From: Pseudomonadota bacterium
Lineage (GTDB): Bacteria > Pseudomonadota > Gammaproteobacteria > Burkholderiales > Ferrovaceae
Assembly: GCA_028873535.1 (NCBI GenBank)
Contig: JAGWIJ010000016.1
Coordinates: forward strand, 1-40,883
Direction of reading: 5' to 3'
DNA: 40,883 nt
Shown here: in pieces, positions 20,727 to 31,441 of the stretch
Layout: every line of letters starts with the position of its first letter
How positions within the stretch are numbered: position 1 is the stretch's first letter
Notes under the pieces: model-generated
What the model saw: the letters and a program-made list of their open reading frames with translations, nothing else
Databases searched by the model: none
Told to the model about the DNA's origin: nothing
Position numbers and translations under genes: made by a program

Positions 20727-21800
20727 ATGGCTTTGCAAGCCAACCGGCCCTTGCCGGACAGTTATCGCCTGGGTGAACTGACCATCGAGAAGGTGCTGTC
20801 TTCGGGGGGATTCAGCATCGTCTATCTCGCCCGCGACGATCGCTGGGGACCCTTCGTGATCAAGGAGTTCCTGCCGACCGGGATTGCCGAGCGTCACATC
20901 GGCGACCAGGTCGTGATCATCGAAGGCAAGCAGGGCCTTTTCAACCGCGGCCTGCGTTCGTTCATGGACGAGGCGGCGGCACTGGCCCGGGTCGATCACC
21001 CAAATATCGTGCGCGTGAAGGATTTCTTCCGCGGCAATGGCACGGCCTATATGGTCATGCAGCACATGCGCGGGCGCACGCTGCAGTTCCATATCCACGC
21101 CCAGCGTTCGCGCCTTGACGAGCGCTTCCTGCGCACCTTCTTCCTGCGTCTGCTCAACGGTCTGCGCGAGGTGCACCTGCGCCGTCTGCTGCACCTGGAC
21201 ATCAAGCCGGCCAACATCCTGCTGGGCGTGGACGGCCAGCCCCTGCTGCTCGATTTCGGCGCTGTGCGCAATGCGCTCGACGAGGCCGAGCCGCAGGTCA
21301 AGTCGGTCCTCACCGAAGGCTTCGCGGCGCCCGAACAGCACGCCGGCGACGCCGGCCTGGGGCCGTGGACCGACATCTACGCCGTCGGCGCCACGCTCTA
21401 CTCCTGCCTGGCCGGACATCCGCCGCCCTCGGCGCGCGTGCGTCTGCGCGAAGACCGCCTGGTCCCTGCCAGCGTGAAGTTCTACGGACGCTGCAGCAGC
21501 GAGCTGCTCGCCACCATCGACTGGTGCCTGGAGCTCGAGGCGCTCAAGCGGCCGCAGAGCGTGTATGCGCTGCAGCGCGCGCTGCAGGACGGCACCGGCG
21601 TGCCGCGGTCGCCGCTGCAGCAGCTGCGCCGCCGGCGCTGGTCCCTGCGCATGATCATGGGTCGCATGCGCGGACTGGTATCCTCCGGGCTGCACGGCGT
21701 CAGTGCCCTGGTCTCGCGCCAGGCTCCACAGCCGGGCGCCGCGCCCTCGAAGCCACCGGAGTCTCCCAACGATGCGATCAAATCAACGCGCAGACAATGA
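20727..21800 (+). CDS. Hanks-type serine/threonine protein kinase
   Basis: A 357-residue cytoplasmic kinase with a single catalytic domain (about 15-275). The glycine loop is SSGGFSIVY (25-33), ATP-anchoring Lys46 lies in VIKEFLP, and the catalytic loop is [11 protein letters not shown] (Asp158, Lys160, Asn163). DFG is at 176-178 and APE at 201-203. The usual Arg before the catalytic Asp is Leu157, so this is a non-RD kinase. The C-terminal tail is basic, with no clear transmembrane helix or sensor domain. Its last 29 bp overlap the rph start. The PP2C phosphatase that accompanies relatives of this kinase in many Burkholderiales is not found here. Substrates unknown. Confidence 0.92.
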   Translation: MALQANRPLPDSYRLGELTIEKVLSSGGFSIVYLARDDRWGPFVIKEFLPTGIAERHIGDQVVIIEGKQGLFNRGLRSFMDEAAALARVDHPNIVRVKDFFRGNGTAYMVMQHMRGRTLQFHIHAQRSRLDERFLRTFFLRLLNGLREVHLRRLLHLDIKPANILLGVDGQPLLLDFGAVRNALDEAEPQVKSVLTEGFAAPEQHAGDAGLGPWTDIYAVGATLYSCLAGHPPPSARVRLREDRLVPASVKFYGRCSSELLATIDWCLELEALKRPQSVYALQRALQDGTGVPRSPLQQLRRRRWSLRMIMGRMRGLVSSGLHGVSALVSRQAPQPGAAPSKPPESPNDAIKSTRRQ

Positions 21801-22488
21801 TCTGCGCCCGGTCCGCCTGACCCGCGGATTCACCCGCCACGCCGAAGGTTCGGTGCTGGTCGAGTTCGGCGACACCCGCGTGCTGTGCACCGCCAGCGTC
21901 GAGAACAAGGTGCCGCCCTTCCTGCGCGGCCAGGGTCGCGGCTGGCTGACTGCCGAATACGGAATGCTGCCGCGCTCCACCCATACGCGCAGCGATCGCG
22001 AAGCCGCTCGCGGCAAGCAGAGCGGGCGCACGCAGGAGATCCAGCGCCTGATCGGGCGCTCGCTGCGCGCCGTGGTCGACCTGGCGGCGCTGGGCGAACG
22101 CACCATCCAGCTCGACTGCGACGTGCTGCAGGCCGACGGCGGCACGCGCACCGCGGCCGTCACCGGCGCCTGCGTGGCGGTGGCCGATGCGCTGGCGTGG
22201 ATGCGCCGGAACAGCCTGATCACGGCTGACCCGATGCGTGAACTGGTGGCGGCGGTGTCGGTCGGCATGCACGGCGATCGCGCCTTGCTCGATCTCGACT
22301 ATCGCGAGGACTCGGGTTGCGACACCGACCTCAACCTGGTCATGACGGCCTCCGGCGGCATTGTCGAGATCCAGGGCACCGCCGAAGGCAGTCCTTTCAG
22401 CACGCAGCAACTCGAACGCATGCTGGCCCTGGGACGCCAGGGGACGGCCGAACTGGTGCGCCTGCAGCAGGCGGCGCTGGCCGGGTGA
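21772..22488 (+). CDS. rph: Ribonuclease PH
   Basis: A 238-residue phosphorolytic 3'-to-5' exoribonuclease that trims tRNA 3' ends. Typical blocks are [37 protein letters not shown], and [20 protein letters not shown], with [15 protein letters not shown] near the C-terminus. The ATG at 21772 lies inside the end of the kinase gene in another frame. The stop overlaps the rdgB start (GTGA). Second gene of a kinase-rph-rdgB-hemW operon. Confidence 0.98.
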   Translation: MRSNQRADNDLRPVRLTRGFTRHAEGSVLVEFGDTRVLCTASVENKVPPFLRGQGRGWLTAEYGMLPRSTHTRSDREAARGKQSGRTQEIQRLIGRSLRAVVDLAALGERTIQLDCDVLQADGGTRTAAVTGACVAVADALAWMRRNSLITADPMRELVAAVSVGMHGDRALLDLDYREDSGCDTDLNLVMTASGGIVEIQGTAEGSPFSTQQLERMLALGRQGTAELVRLQQAALAG

Positions 22489-23105
22489 GCGGCCTGCCTG
22501 AACGCCTGCTGGTGGCGAGCAACAACGCCGGCAAGCTGCGCGAATTCGGCAGCCTGCTCGGCGCCCTCGGCATCATCGTGGTGCCGCAGGGCGAGCTGGC
22601 CATCCCCGAAGCCGCCGAGCCCTACCCCAGCTTTGTCGAAAACGCGCTGGCCAAGGCGCGCCACGCCGCACAGCTGTCCGGGCTGGCGGCACTGGCGGAT
22701 GATTCCGGCCTGTGCGTCGACGCCCTCGATGGCGCGCCCGGCGTGCAGTCGGCGCGCTATGCCGGCGAACCGCGCGACGACGCGCGCAACAACGCGCAGC
22801 TGCTGGCAGCGCTGGCCCAACGCGGTGCCACCGCGCCGCGGGCGCGCACCGCCCGCTTCGTGTGCACGCTGGTGCTGGTGCGCCGGTCCGACGATCCCGA
22901 TCCGCTGGTGGCGCAGGGACGCTGGCATGGCCGCATCGCGCTGCAGCCAGCCGGCAGCGGCGGCTTCGGCTACGATCCGCTGTTCGAACTGCCCGAGCTG
23001 GGCTGCACCTCGGCCGAACTGCCTGCCGGGCGCAAGAACCAGCTCAGCCATCGCGCGCAGGCGCTGCCGCGCCTGCTGGTCCAGCTGCGCGCCGAGCAGT
23101 CGTGA
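22485..23105 (+). CDS. rdgB: XTP/dITP pyrophosphatase (RdgB/HAM1)
   Basis: A 206-residue house-cleaning enzyme that hydrolyses dITP, XTP and ITP to monophosphates. The N-terminus [39 protein letters not shown] and [11 protein letters not shown] are family hallmarks. The start is GTG at 22485-22487, overlapping the rph TGA by 4 bases; no ATG gives a family-length product. It ends overlapping hemW by 4 bases. Confidence 0.97.
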   Translation: MSGLPERLLVASNNAGKLREFGSLLGALGIIVVPQGELAIPEAAEPYPSFVENALAKARHAAQLSGLAALADDSGLCVDALDGAPGVQSARYAGEPRDDARNNAQLLAALAQRGATAPRARTARFVCTLVLVRRSDDPDPLVAQGRWHGRIALQPAGSGGFGYDPLFELPELGCTSAELPAGRKNQLSHRAQALPRLLVQLRAEQS

Positions 23106-24286
23106 AGCCGCTCGCCGCGCCGCGCCGGGGCGTGCATTTCGATGCCCCGCCGCCGCTCTCGCTCTACCTCCACTTTCCGTGGTGCGCGCGCAAGTGTCCC
23201 TACTGCGACTTCAACTCGCACGAGGTGCGCGGCAGCATTCCCGAGCGCGAATACCTGGCGGCAATCGAAGCCGAACTGCAGGCGGCACTGCCCGAGGTGT
23301 GGGGGCGTCGCATCGAGACGGTGTTCATCGGTGGCGGCACGCCCAGCCTGCTCAGCGGCGACGGGCTGGAGCGCCTGCTGGCCATGGTGCGCACCCTGCT
23401 GCCGCTGGCGGCCATGGCCGAGATCACCCTCGAGGCCAATCCCGGTACCGTCGACGCCGGCAACTTCGCGGCCTACCGCAGTGCCGGCGTCAATCGCCTG
23501 TCGCTCGGCATCCAGAGCTTCGATCCGGGCCAGCTGCAGGCTCTGGGCCGCATCCATGGCAGCGAGGAAGCACGCCGTGCCATCGAGCTGGCGCAACGTC
23601 ATTTCGACCGCATCAACCTCGACCTGATGTACGGCCTGCCGCGCCAGACGCCGGAGCAGGCATTGGCCGATCTGGAAACGGCGCTGGCCTGCGGCGTCGA
23701 ACACCTGTCGTGCTACCAGCTCACGCTGGAGCCCAACACGCCCTTCCACCGCCATCCGCCGCCGCTTCCGCCCGACGACAGCGTGGCCGAAATCGGCGAA
23801 GCCATCGTCGCGCGCCTGGCCCAGGCCGGCTACCGCCGCTACGAGACCTCGGCATTCGCGCGCGCCGGCGCCGAATGCCGGCACAACCTCAACTACTGGA
23901 CCTTCGGCGACTACCTCGGCCTCGGGCCGGGTGCACACGGCAAGCTGTCGCTGCGCTCGGACGTGGTCCGCCACGCGCGGCTGCGCCATCCGCGCGCCTG
24001 GCTCGAAGCGCTGCAATCCGGCGGCGACAGCAGCCAGCTCAAGGCCGCCGTGGCCGTTGCCGACCTGCCGTTCGAGTTCGCCATGAATGCCTTCCGCCTG
24101 ATCGACGGATTTGCGCTCGACCTGTTCGAAAGCCGCAGCGGCCTGTCGCTGGCGGTGCTGCTGCCGACCCTGGATGCGCTCGAGCGGCGGGGCCTGGTGG
24201 CGCGCACGCCGGGCCGGGTGGCGCCGACGCCGCTGGGCGCGCGCTTCCTCAACGAACTGCTGCAGGCCTTTCTTCCCGACGCCTGA
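23102..24286 (+). CDS. hemW: Radical SAM heme chaperone HemW
   Basis: A 394-residue radical SAM protein of the HemN-like family, thought to insert heme into respiratory proteins rather than act as a coproporphyrinogen dehydrogenase. The cluster motif CARKCPYC (Cys28, 32, 35) follows [28 protein letters not shown] and the HemW marker HNLNYW are present. The start is GTG at 23102-23104, overlapping the rdgB stop. The 3' end overlaps the convergent trmB gene by 38 bp. Confidence 0.96.
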   Translation: MKPLAAPRRGVHFDAPPPLSLYLHFPWCARKCPYCDFNSHEVRGSIPEREYLAAIEAELQAALPEVWGRRIETVFIGGGTPSLLSGDGLERLLAMVRTLLPLAAMAEITLEANPGTVDAGNFAAYRSAGVNRLSLGIQSFDPGQLQALGRIHGSEEARRAIELAQRHFDRINLDLMYGLPRQTPEQALADLETALACGVEHLSCYQLTLEPNTPFHRHPPPLPPDDSVAEIGEAIVARLAQAGYRRYETSAFARAGAECRHNLNYWTFGDYLGLGPGAHGKLSLRSDVVRHARLRHPRAWLEALQSGGDSSQLKAAVAVADLPFEFAMNAFRLIDGFALDLFESRSGLSLAVLLPTLDALERRGLVARTPGRVAPTPLGARFLNELLQAFLPDA

Positions 24287-24959
24287 ACAGCAGGTCCCAG
24301 ACGCCGTGGCCGAGCCGCACGCCACGCCGCTCGAACTTGGTCGGCGGCCGCCATTCGGGGCGCCCGGCGTAGCCGGCCGCGGTGTTCACCAGCAGCGGCT
24401 CGGCGCCCAGCACTTCCAGCATCTGCTCGGCGTAATGTTCCCAGTCGGTGGCGCAGTGGAAGTAGCCGCCCGCCGCCAGACGGCTGGCCAGCAAAGCCAC
24501 GAACGGTGGCTGCAACAGACGGCGCTTGTGGTGGCGGGCCTTCGGCCAGGGATCCGGGAAATAGACGTGCACGCCGTGCAGGCTGTCCGGTGCCAGCATG
24601 TCGCGCACCACCTCGACGGCGTCGTGGCGCATCACGCGCACGTTGCCCAGGCTGGCGGCTTCGATGTGGCGCAGCAGGCTGCCGACTCCGGGGGCATGCA
24701 CGTCGATCGCGAGGAAGTCGAGTTCGGGGTGCGCGGCGGCGATCTGGGCCGTTGTCTCGCCCATGCCGAAGCCGATTTCCAGCACCAGCGGTGCCGTGCG
24801 ACCGAACAGCGTGTGCGTGTCGAGCCGCTGCTGGCGGTAGTCGACGCCATGGCGCGGCCACAGTTCGTCCAGCGCGCGTGCCTGCGCAGGCGACAGGCGT
24901 CCCGCGCGCAGCACGAAACTGCGGATCGGGCGGTGTGCCGTGGCGGGCGCGTCGCTCAT
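24249..24959 (-). CDS. trmB: tRNA (guanine-N7)-methyltransferase TrmB
   Basis: A 236-residue SAM-dependent enzyme methylating G46 in the tRNA variable loop. The SAM-binding segment is [13 protein letters not shown], followed by [13 protein letters not shown] and the catalytic-region hallmark [17 protein letters not shown]. The C-terminal TKFERRG is also conserved. ATG at 24957-24959 overlaps the thiG stop (ATGA), so trmB is translated with thiS-thiG. Its end overlaps hemW antiparallel. Confidence 0.97.
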   Translation of the reverse strand: MSDAPATAHRPIRSFVLRAGRLSPAQARALDELWPRHGVDYRQQRLDTHTLFGRTAPLVLEIGFGMGETTAQIAAAHPELDFLAIDVHAPGVGSLLRHIEAASLGNVRVMRHDAVEVVRDMLAPDSLHGVHVYFPDPWPKARHHKRRLLQPPFVALLASRLAAGGYFHCATDWEHYAEQMLEVLGAEPLLVNTAAGYAGRPEWRPPTKFERRGVRLGHGVWDLLFRRREERPAAVR

Positions 24960-25735
24960 CCGATCAGGCCGCCGGTGGGCGAACTCGGGCTGGCCTGGTA
25001 TTCGCGCCGCGGCATGCGGCCGGCGCGGAAAGCGTCGCGTCCGGCCTCGACGGCCTTGCGCATGGCGGCGGCCATCAGCACCGGCTCGCGCGCAGCGGCG
25101 ATGGCGGTGTTCATCAGCACGCCGGCGCAACCCAGTTCCATCGCGATCGCGGCATCGGAGGCGGTGCCGACGCCGGCGTCGACGATCACCGGCACCTTGG
25201 CCTGGTCGAGGATGATGCGCAGGTTCCAGGGATTGAGGAGGCCCATGCCCGAGCCGATCAGCGAGGCCAGCGGCATCACCGCCACGCAGCCGATCTGTTC
25301 GAGTTCGCGCGCCATGATCGGGTCGTCGCTGCAGTAGACCATGACCTCGAAGCCTTCCTTCACCAGGGTGCGCGCCGCCGCCAGGGTCTCGATCATGTTG
25401 GGGTAGAGCGTGTGCGGATCGCCCAGCACCTCGAGCTTGACCAGGCGGTGGTCGTCGAGCAACTCACGCGCCAGCCGCAGCGTGCGCACGGCATCCTCGG
25501 CGGTATAGCAGCCGGCGGTGTTGGGCAGCAGGGTGTAGCGGTCCGGCGGGATGAAGTCGAGCAGGCTCGGTTCGCCGGCCGTCTGGCCGATATTGGTGCG
25601 ACGGATGGCCACCGTCACGATGTTGGCGCCGCTCGCCTCGATGGCGGCGCGCGTCTGTTCGAAATCACGGTACTTGCCGGTACCGACCAGCAGGCGCGAG
25701 GCGTACGTGCGCCCGGCAATCGTCAATGCGTCCAT
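24956..25735 (-). CDS. thiG: Thiazole synthase ThiG
   Basis: A 259-residue TIM-barrel enzyme that builds the thiazole phosphate of thiamine from DXP, dehydroglycine and ThiS thiocarboxylate. The Schiff-base Lys100 lies in [11 protein letters not shown]; phosphate-binding segments include [10 protein letters not shown] and [14 protein letters not shown]. The start at 25733-25735 ([20 protein letters not shown]) matches the family; the frame continues upstream without conservation. It lies between thiS and trmB. Confidence 0.97.
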   Translation of the reverse strand: MDALTIAGRTYASRLLVGTGKYRDFEQTRAAIEASGANIVTVAIRRTNIGQTAGEPSLLDFIPPDRYTLLPNTAGCYTAEDAVRTLRLARELLDDHRLVKLEVLGDPHTLYPNMIETLAAARTLVKEGFEVMVYCSDDPIMARELEQIGCVAVMPLASLIGSGMGLLNPWNLRIILDQAKVPVIVDAGVGTASDAAIAMELGCAGVLMNTAIAAAREPVLMAAAMRKAVEAGRDAFRAGRMPRREYQASPSSPTGGLIG

Positions 25736-25781
25736 GGGTCCTCGGGTTCTGTGCGGTGGGGCGGCAGTGCAGGCGGGCGGC

Positions 25782-25985
25782 TCAGCCGCCACCGACGGCG
25801 GCCACGATCTCGATGCGGTCGCCTTCGCGCAGCCGGCGGCTGGCATGTTCGGCGCGCGGGATGATGGCACCGTTGCACTCCACCGCCACGCGCCGGCCGA
25901 TCAGCCCCAGGGCTTCCAGCGCTTCCGTCACCGAAGGCTCGCCCTCGAGTTGTCTTGCCTGTCCATTGATCACGATGCTTGGCAT
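25782..25985 (-). CDS. thiS: Sulfur carrier protein ThiS
   Basis: A 67-residue ubiquitin-like sulfur carrier. It ends in the required Gly-Gly (VAAVGGG), where ThiF/ThiI-type enzymes form the thiocarboxylate used by ThiG. A conserved segment is [15 protein letters not shown]. First gene of thiS-thiG-trmB, 46 bp upstream of thiG. No TPP riboswitch could be recognised in the roughly 110-nt leader shared with the tRNA gene. Confidence 0.93.
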   Translation of the reverse strand: MPSIVINGQARQLEGEPSVTEALEALGLIGRRVAVECNGAIIPRAEHASRRLREGDRIEIVAAVGGG

Positions 25986-26098
25986 TTCCGCGCCTGCTCA
26001 GTCCGGCCGGATGGCCGTCAGCCCCGAGTTTACTACCGTGGCGCGGCTGGCCGCGACTGCCGCCGCGGCAGACCGCTTCTGCTACACTTTGTCCCGTC

Positions 26099-26172
26099 GC
26101 GGGTGTAGCTCAATGGCAGAGCAGAAGCTTCCCAAGCTTACGACGAGGGTTCGATTCCCTTCACCCGCTCCA
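26099..26172 (+). tRNA. glyU: tRNA-Gly (anticodon CCC)
   Basis: A 74-nt cloverleaf with encoded CCA. The acceptor stem is GCGGGTG pairing with CACCCGC, the D arm GCTCAATGGCAGAGC, the anticodon loop TTCCCAA (anticodon CCC), and the T arm AGGGTTCGATTCCCT. It closely matches the proteobacterial glyU type. A TACACT hexamer at 26083-26088 is a reasonable -10 box; the -35 is unclear. The gene ends 10 bp before the convergent metR stop, with no sign of an integrated element at its 3' end. Confidence 0.97.
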
Positions 26173-26182
26173 CTCCGGCTTT

Positions 26183-27067
26183 TCAGGGCGTTTGGGAACA
26201 CAGCGCCACAAAGGCCCGCACGTAGTCGATGGCGGTGTCTGCCTCGCGTGCGCCCAGAAAGATCTGCTTGGCGATGCCGCGCGCGCCGAGCCTCACCGGC
26301 ACGACATCGAGCTTGTCCGCGTATTCCTGCACCAGCCAGCGCGGCAGCGCTGCCACGCCGCGGCCGCTGGCCACCATCTGCAGCATGATGTCCGTGGTCT
26401 CGATCGTCTTGTGGCGCCTGGGCGTGATGCCGGCGGGCAGCAGGAACTGCTGGTAGATGTCCAGGCGCTCGATCTCCACGGGATAGGTGATCAGCACTTC
26501 CTGCGCAAGCTGCCGTGGCCTGACCTGCGCCGCGCTGGCGAGCGGATGGCCCTTGGCGACGACCAGCACCTGTTCGTAGTCGAAGACCGGCTCGAACCTC
26601 AGGCCGGGCTTGAACAGCGGATCCGGCGTGACCAGCACGTCGATCTCGTAGCCGAACAGCGCGCCGATGCCGCCGAACTGGAATTTCTGCTTCACATCCA
26701 CGTCCACATCGGGCCAGGCCGCCAGGTAGGGTGAGACCACCTTCAGCAGCCACTGGTAGCAGGGGTGGCACTCCATGCCGATGCGCAGCGTGCCGCGCTC
26801 GCCGCGCGCGAACTCGCGCAGCCGCACTTCAGCCAGGTCCAGTTGCGGCAGCACGCGCTCCGCCAGCGCCAGCAGGTACTGGCCCGACTGCGTGAGTCGC
26901 AGGCTGCGACCTTCGCGCAGCCAGATGTGGGTTCCCAGCTGCTGTTCCAGCTTTTTCATGCTGTGGCTGAGCGCGGACTGAGTGACGTGCAGGATGTCCG
27001 CGGCGGCGGTCAGCGAGCCCTGTCTTTCGACCTCCTGAACAATCGCGAGATGGATGCGTTCCAGCAT
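26183..27067 (-). CDS. metR: LysR-family regulator of methionine synthesis MetR
   Basis: A 294-residue LysR-type regulator matching MetR, which activates metE and related genes with homocysteine as co-effector. The winged helix-turn-helix spans about residues 1-60 (GSLTAAADILHVTQSALSHS). The effector domain begins RGTLRIGMECHPCYQWL, a MetR hallmark, and continues DVKQKFQFGGIGALFGYEIDVLV. It is divergent from metE; a MetR-type box lies 3 nt upstream of its own ATG, suggesting autorepression. Confidence 0.95.
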   Translation of the reverse strand: MLERIHLAIVQEVERQGSLTAAADILHVTQSALSHSMKKLEQQLGTHIWLREGRSLRLTQSGQYLLALAERVLPQLDLAEVRLREFARGERGTLRIGMECHPCYQWLLKVVSPYLAAWPDVDVDVKQKFQFGGIGALFGYEIDVLVTPDPLFKPGLRFEPVFDYEQVLVVAKGHPLASAAQVRPRQLAQEVLITYPVEIERLDIYQQFLLPAGITPRRHKTIETTDIMLQMVASGRGVAALPRWLVQEYADKLDVVPVRLGARGIAKQIFLGAREADTAIDYVRAFVALCSQTP

Positions 27068-27069
27068 GA

Positions 27070-27086
27070 TGAATGAGCCAAATTCA
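27070..27086. promoter_or_regulatory. Putative MetR operator between metR and metE
   Basis: The sequence contains TGAG-N5-TTCA (27074-27086), one base from the MetR consensus TGAA-N5-TTCA. An additional TGAA at 27070-27073 forms a longer dyad with the same TTCA half. It is next to the metR start codon and about 23 nt upstream of the proposed metE -35 box, so one site could repress metR and activate metE. Confidence 0.65.
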
Positions 27087-27108
27087 TGGGTGTGTGAGAA
27101 AAGACCAT

Positions 27109-27138
27109 TTTACGTCATTGATTGGTCCTTTCTATGAT
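27109..27138 (+). promoter_or_regulatory. metE: Putative metE promoter
   Basis: TTTACG (27109-27114, four of six -35 bases), 18 nt, TATGAT (27133-27138, five of six -10 bases). A start near 27145 would leave a leader of about 28 nt before the ATG. The weak -35 suits an activator-dependent promoter with MetR bound upstream. The leader is too short for a SAM or cobalamin riboswitch. Confidence 0.5.
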
Positions 27139-27172
27139 CGTTCCATTCCTCTCCGCTCCCTGAAGGCACGAC

Positions 27173-29464
27173 ATGACCACGATCCACAACCTGGGCTTTT
27201 CCCGCATCGGCGCCGGGCGCGAACTGAAGTTCGCGCTGGAGTCCTACTGGAATGGCGAATCCTCCCGCGACGAACTCAAGGCGCTGGGCGCGCAACTGCG
27301 TCAGCGCCATTGGGAGAATCAGGCCGGTCTCGACCTGGTACCCGTGGGCGACTTCGCCTTCTACGATCAGGTGCTGGACATGAGCTGCATGTTGGGCAAC
27401 CTGCCTGAGCGCGTGCAGGGCTTCCACGGCGATGCCCTGGACAACTGCTTCCGCGTCGCGCGCGGCCGTTCGGCCACGGGAACGGAAGATCATGCGGCCT
27501 GTTGCGGTGGCGTGGCAGCCGGCGAGATGACCAAGTGGTTCGACACCAACTACCACTACATCGTCCCTGAGTTCACGGCTGCCACCTCGTTCACGCTCGA
27601 CGCCGCGCGCCTGCTGGAGCAACTGGCCGAAGCCAGGGCACAGGGCGTGACGGCCAAGCCGGTCATCATCGGCCCGGTCACCTACCTGGCCATCGGCAAG
27701 GCCAAGGACGGTTCGGACAGGCTCGCCCTGCTGGAGCGCCTGCTGCCGGTGTACGCCGAACTGCTGGACACGCTGGCCGGCCAGGGCGTGGAGTGGGTGC
27801 AGATGGATGAGCCCATCCTGGTGACGGAGCTCGACGCCGACTGGCGGCACGCCTTCAACAACGCTTACCACGCGCTCAAGGGCGCCAGGGTCAGGCTGCT
27901 GGTGGCGACCTATTTCGGCCGACTGCAGGAGAACGCCTGGCTCGCGGCCAACCTGCCGGTAGCGGGTCTGCACGTCGATGCGATCAACGATCGCGAGGGC
28001 CTGCAGTCGCTGATCAACCTGTTGCCGGCCCACAAGGTGCTGTCGCTGGGCGTCGTCGACGGTCGCAATATCTGGAAGACCGACCTGAAGGCCGTGCTCG
28101 ACCTGATCGAGCCCTTGGCCGAGCGTCTGGGCGAGCGCCTGTGGATCGCGCCCTCGTGTTCCCTGCTGCATGTGCCGGTGGACCTCGCGAGCGAGCACAA
28201 GCTGGACGCCGAGCTCAAGTCCTGGCTGGCCTTTGCGCTGCAGAAGCTCGAAGAACTCCGTGTGCTCGGCCAGGCCCTGCGCGAAGGCCGCGCTGCCGTG
28301 CAGGACGCGCTGGCAGCCAACCAGGCTGCGTTGGCCGCGCGCCGTGCCTCGCCGCGCGTGAAAAACCCGGCAGTGCAGGCCGCGGTGGCCCGCATCGACA
28401 CCGCCATGGGCCAGCGCCAAAGCGCCTACGCGGTGCGGGCGTCGACACAGGCGCGACGCCTCGGGCTGCCGGCCTACCCGACAACCACCATCGGCTCTTT
28501 CCCGCAGACCGCTGAAATCCGCCATGCGCGCAGCGAATTCAAGGCTGGCCGCCTGGACCAGTCGCGCTACCGGACCGCGATCCGCGCCGAGATCGCGCGC
28601 AGCGTGCGCGAACAGGAGAAGCTGGGACTGGACGTGCTGGTGCACGGCGAGGCCGAGCGCAACGACATGGTCGAATACTTCGGCGAGCAGCTCGACGGCT
28701 ACGCCTTCAGCCAGTTCGGCTGGGTGCAGTCCTACGGTTCGCGCTGCGTCAAGCCGCCGATCCTGTTCGGCGACATCAGCCGCCCGAAGACGATGACGGT
28801 GGAGTGGATCAGCCATGCGCAGTCGCTCACCAGCAAGCCCATGAAGGGCATGCTCACCGGCCCGGTGACCATCCTGAACTGGTCCTTCGTGCGCGACGAC
28901 CAGCCCCGCTCGGTGTCATGCAGGCAACTCGCGCTGGCCATCCGCCAGGAGGTGCTGGACCTGGAGCAGGCCGGCGTCCGCGTGATCCAGATCGACGAGG
29001 CCGCGCTGCGCGAGGGCCTGCCCTTGCGCCGGTCGCAGTGGCAGGAGTACCTGGACTGGGCCGTCGAGTCCTTTCGCATCAGCGCCAACGGAGTGGGGGA
29101 CCAGACCCAGATCCACACCCACATGTGCTACTCGGAGTTCAACGACATCATCGCTGCCATCGCCGACATGGACGCCGACGTCATCACCATCGAGACTTCG
29201 CGCTCGGACATGGAGTTGCTGGATGCCTTCGACGGCTTCAAGTACCCCAACGCCATCGGTCCCGGCGTCTATGACATCCACTCGCCCAACATTCCGACCC
29301 AGGAGCACATCGTCGAGCTCATGCGCAAAGCGGCCGCGCGCATTCCCGCCGGGCGGCTGTGGGTCAACCCGGACTGCGGCCTGAAGACGCGCCAATGGGC
29401 CGAGGTGCTTCCGGCCCTGGCCAACATGGTCGCTGCGGCGAAGACGCTGCGCCTGTCCGTCTGA
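27173..29464 (+). CDS. metE: Cobalamin-independent methionine synthase MetE
   Basis: A 763-residue cytoplasmic enzyme transferring a methyl group from 5-methyltetrahydropteroyltriglutamate to homocysteine. It has the usual two-barrel form: N-terminal half starting [21 protein letters not shown]-terminal catalytic half with zinc ligands His650 and Cys652 (HTHMCYSEF) and Cys735 (NPDCGLK). [10 protein letters not shown] marks the start of the C-terminal barrel. Full length (E. coli 753). The ribosome site GAAGG lies 7 nt upstream. Expected to be activated by the divergent metR. Confidence 0.98.
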   Translation: MTTIHNLGFSRIGAGRELKFALESYWNGESSRDELKALGAQLRQRHWENQAGLDLVPVGDFAFYDQVLDMSCMLGNLPERVQGFHGDALDNCFRVARGRSATGTEDHAACCGGVAAGEMTKWFDTNYHYIVPEFTAATSFTLDAARLLEQLAEARAQGVTAKPVIIGPVTYLAIGKAKDGSDRLALLERLLPVYAELLDTLAGQGVEWVQMDEPILVTELDADWRHAFNNAYHALKGARVRLLVATYFGRLQENAWLAANLPVAGLHVDAINDREGLQSLINLLPAHKVLSLGVVDGRNIWKTDLKAVLDLIEPLAERLGERLWIAPSCSLLHVPVDLASEHKLDAELKSWLAFALQKLEELRVLGQALREGRAAVQDALAANQAALAARRASPRVKNPAVQAAVARIDTAMGQRQSAYAVRASTQARRLGLPAYPTTTIGSFPQTAEIRHARSEFKAGRLDQSRYRTAIRAEIARSVREQEKLGLDVLVHGEAERNDMVEYFGEQLDGYAFSQFGWVQSYGSRCVKPPILFGDISRPKTMTVEWISHAQSLTSKPMKGMLTGPVTILNWSFVRDDQPRSVSCRQLALAIRQEVLDLEQAGVRVIQIDEAALREGLPLRRSQWQEYLDWAVESFRISANGVGDQTQIHTHMCYSEFNDIIAAIADMDADVITIETSRSDMELLDAFDGFKYPNAIGPGVYDIHSPNIPTQEHIVELMRKAAARIPAGRLWVNPDCGLKTRQWAEVLPALANMVAAAKTLRLSV

Positions 29465-29471
29465 GCCCGAC

Positions 29472-29504
29472 ACGGCGCCCATTCGTCGAGGCTGCGGGCG
29501 CCGT
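29472..29504 (+). terminator. Hairpin downstream of metE
   Basis: ACGGCGCCC (29472-29480) pairs perfectly with GGGCGCCGT (29496-29504) across a 15-nt loop, 8 nt past the metE stop. No T run follows directly (the next is about 25 nt on), so it may stabilise the mRNA end or act with Rho rather than terminate alone. It opens the 344-nt gene-free interval 29465-29808, whose other contents are listed separately. Confidence 0.45.
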
Positions 29505-29567
29505 GCGCGCCCCTGCGGCTGGCGGATTTTTCCCCCGGCTTGCCCGCCCGCTGTACCGCAGGGTTGT

Positions 29568-29592
29568 GGCGAAATGGAACACATGTTTCGCC
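29568..29592. promoter_or_regulatory. Dyad, candidate activator (enhancer) site
   Basis: GGCGAAA (29568-29574) and TTTCGCC (29586-29592) are perfect complements around an 11-nt spacer. The dyad is about 140-160 bp upstream of the sigma54-like promoter, the normal distance for a bacterial enhancer-binding protein such as an AcoR-type activator. No such activator gene is in the window, so the binding protein is unknown. Confidence 0.5.
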
Positions 29593-29678
29593 TTGTCCGG
29601 CGCATGACGCAGGGCCTGGGCGGAGTGTGCGCTGCAGCATCCTTGCCGCGCCCCGTCCGCTCTTGAAAAAACGCCTTT

Positions 29679-29691
29679 AATCAATGGCGTG
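29679..29691 (+). promoter_or_regulatory. IHF-like site
   Basis: AATCAATGGCGTG matches the IHF consensus WATCAA-N4-TTR at all but one base. An A-tract (29666-29671) lies on the 5' side where IHF sites usually have an A/T element. It is between the upstream dyad and the sigma54-like promoter, as needed for DNA bending. Single IHF matches occur by chance; position is what supports it. Confidence 0.4.
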
Positions 29692-29729
29692 TATCGCTGA
29701 CGGGAGGGTGCTCACGCGCGTCCGCACAC

Positions 29730-29745
29730 TGGCCCGCTTCCTGCT
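29730..29745 (+). promoter_or_regulatory. Sigma54-like -24/-12 promoter of the aldehyde dehydrogenase
   Basis: TGGCCCG-CTTC-CTGCT compares with TGGCACG-N4-TTGCW. The GG and GC dinucleotides are kept with the exact spacing, and only two consensus bases differ. Transcription would begin near 29757, about 50 nt before the ATG at 29809. No better sigma70 promoter was found in this interval. Confidence 0.6.
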
Positions 29746-29808
29746 ACAGTAATTCGCACGCCCGCCCAAGGGTGGGAATGATCAACCAGTTGTGGAGGAG
29801 ACCAAGAC

Positions 29809-31329
<1,521 letters not shown>

Positions 31330-31342
31330 GCTTGAAGGCCAT

Positions 31343-31366
31343 GGCCGGAAGGGAAACCTTCCGGCC
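31343..31366 (+). other. Stable hairpin with GAAA tetraloop after exaC
   Basis: GGCCGGAAGG and CCTTCCGGCC form a perfect 10-bp stem closed by GAAA (31353-31356), 13 nt past the exaC stop. There is no T tract, so it is not an intrinsic terminator by itself. It may block 3' exonucleases or, with the next hairpin, shape differential expression of exaC and the DUF779 gene. Confidence 0.6.
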
Positions 31367-31382
31367 GCAACGTGCGTCCCTT

Positions 31383-31426
31383 GCGGTGTCTGCCTCTGCC
31401 AAACGCGGAGGCACACCGCCTTTTTT
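31383..31426 (+). terminator. Intrinsic terminator between exaC and the DUF779 gene
   Basis: A long stem (GCGGTG, 2-nt bulge, TGCCTC; pairing with GAGGCA and CACCGC; 31383-31419) is followed by one base and six T residues (31421-31426). The T run ends 15 nt before the DUF779 ATG and 4 nt before its GGAGG ribosome site. It should end most exaC transcripts, so the downstream gene would need read-through. Confidence 0.85.
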
Positions 31427-31441
31427 GTTTGGAGGCCGACC

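Noticed and set aside
25986..26098. TPP riboswitch upstream of thiS
   Set aside because: The leader is only about 110 nt and lacks the characteristic conserved THI-box segments. A structure-based covariance search would settle it.
26099..26200. tRNA-Gly as an integration site for a mobile element
   Set aside because: The tRNA is intact, no duplicated 3' end or integrase is present, and core gene metR follows directly.
29665..29691. Minus-strand terminator-like hairpin (ACGCC/GGCGT followed by T6)
   Set aside because: The stem is only 5 bp and no minus-strand gene ends here. The A-tract and AATCAA are better explained as an IHF-like site.
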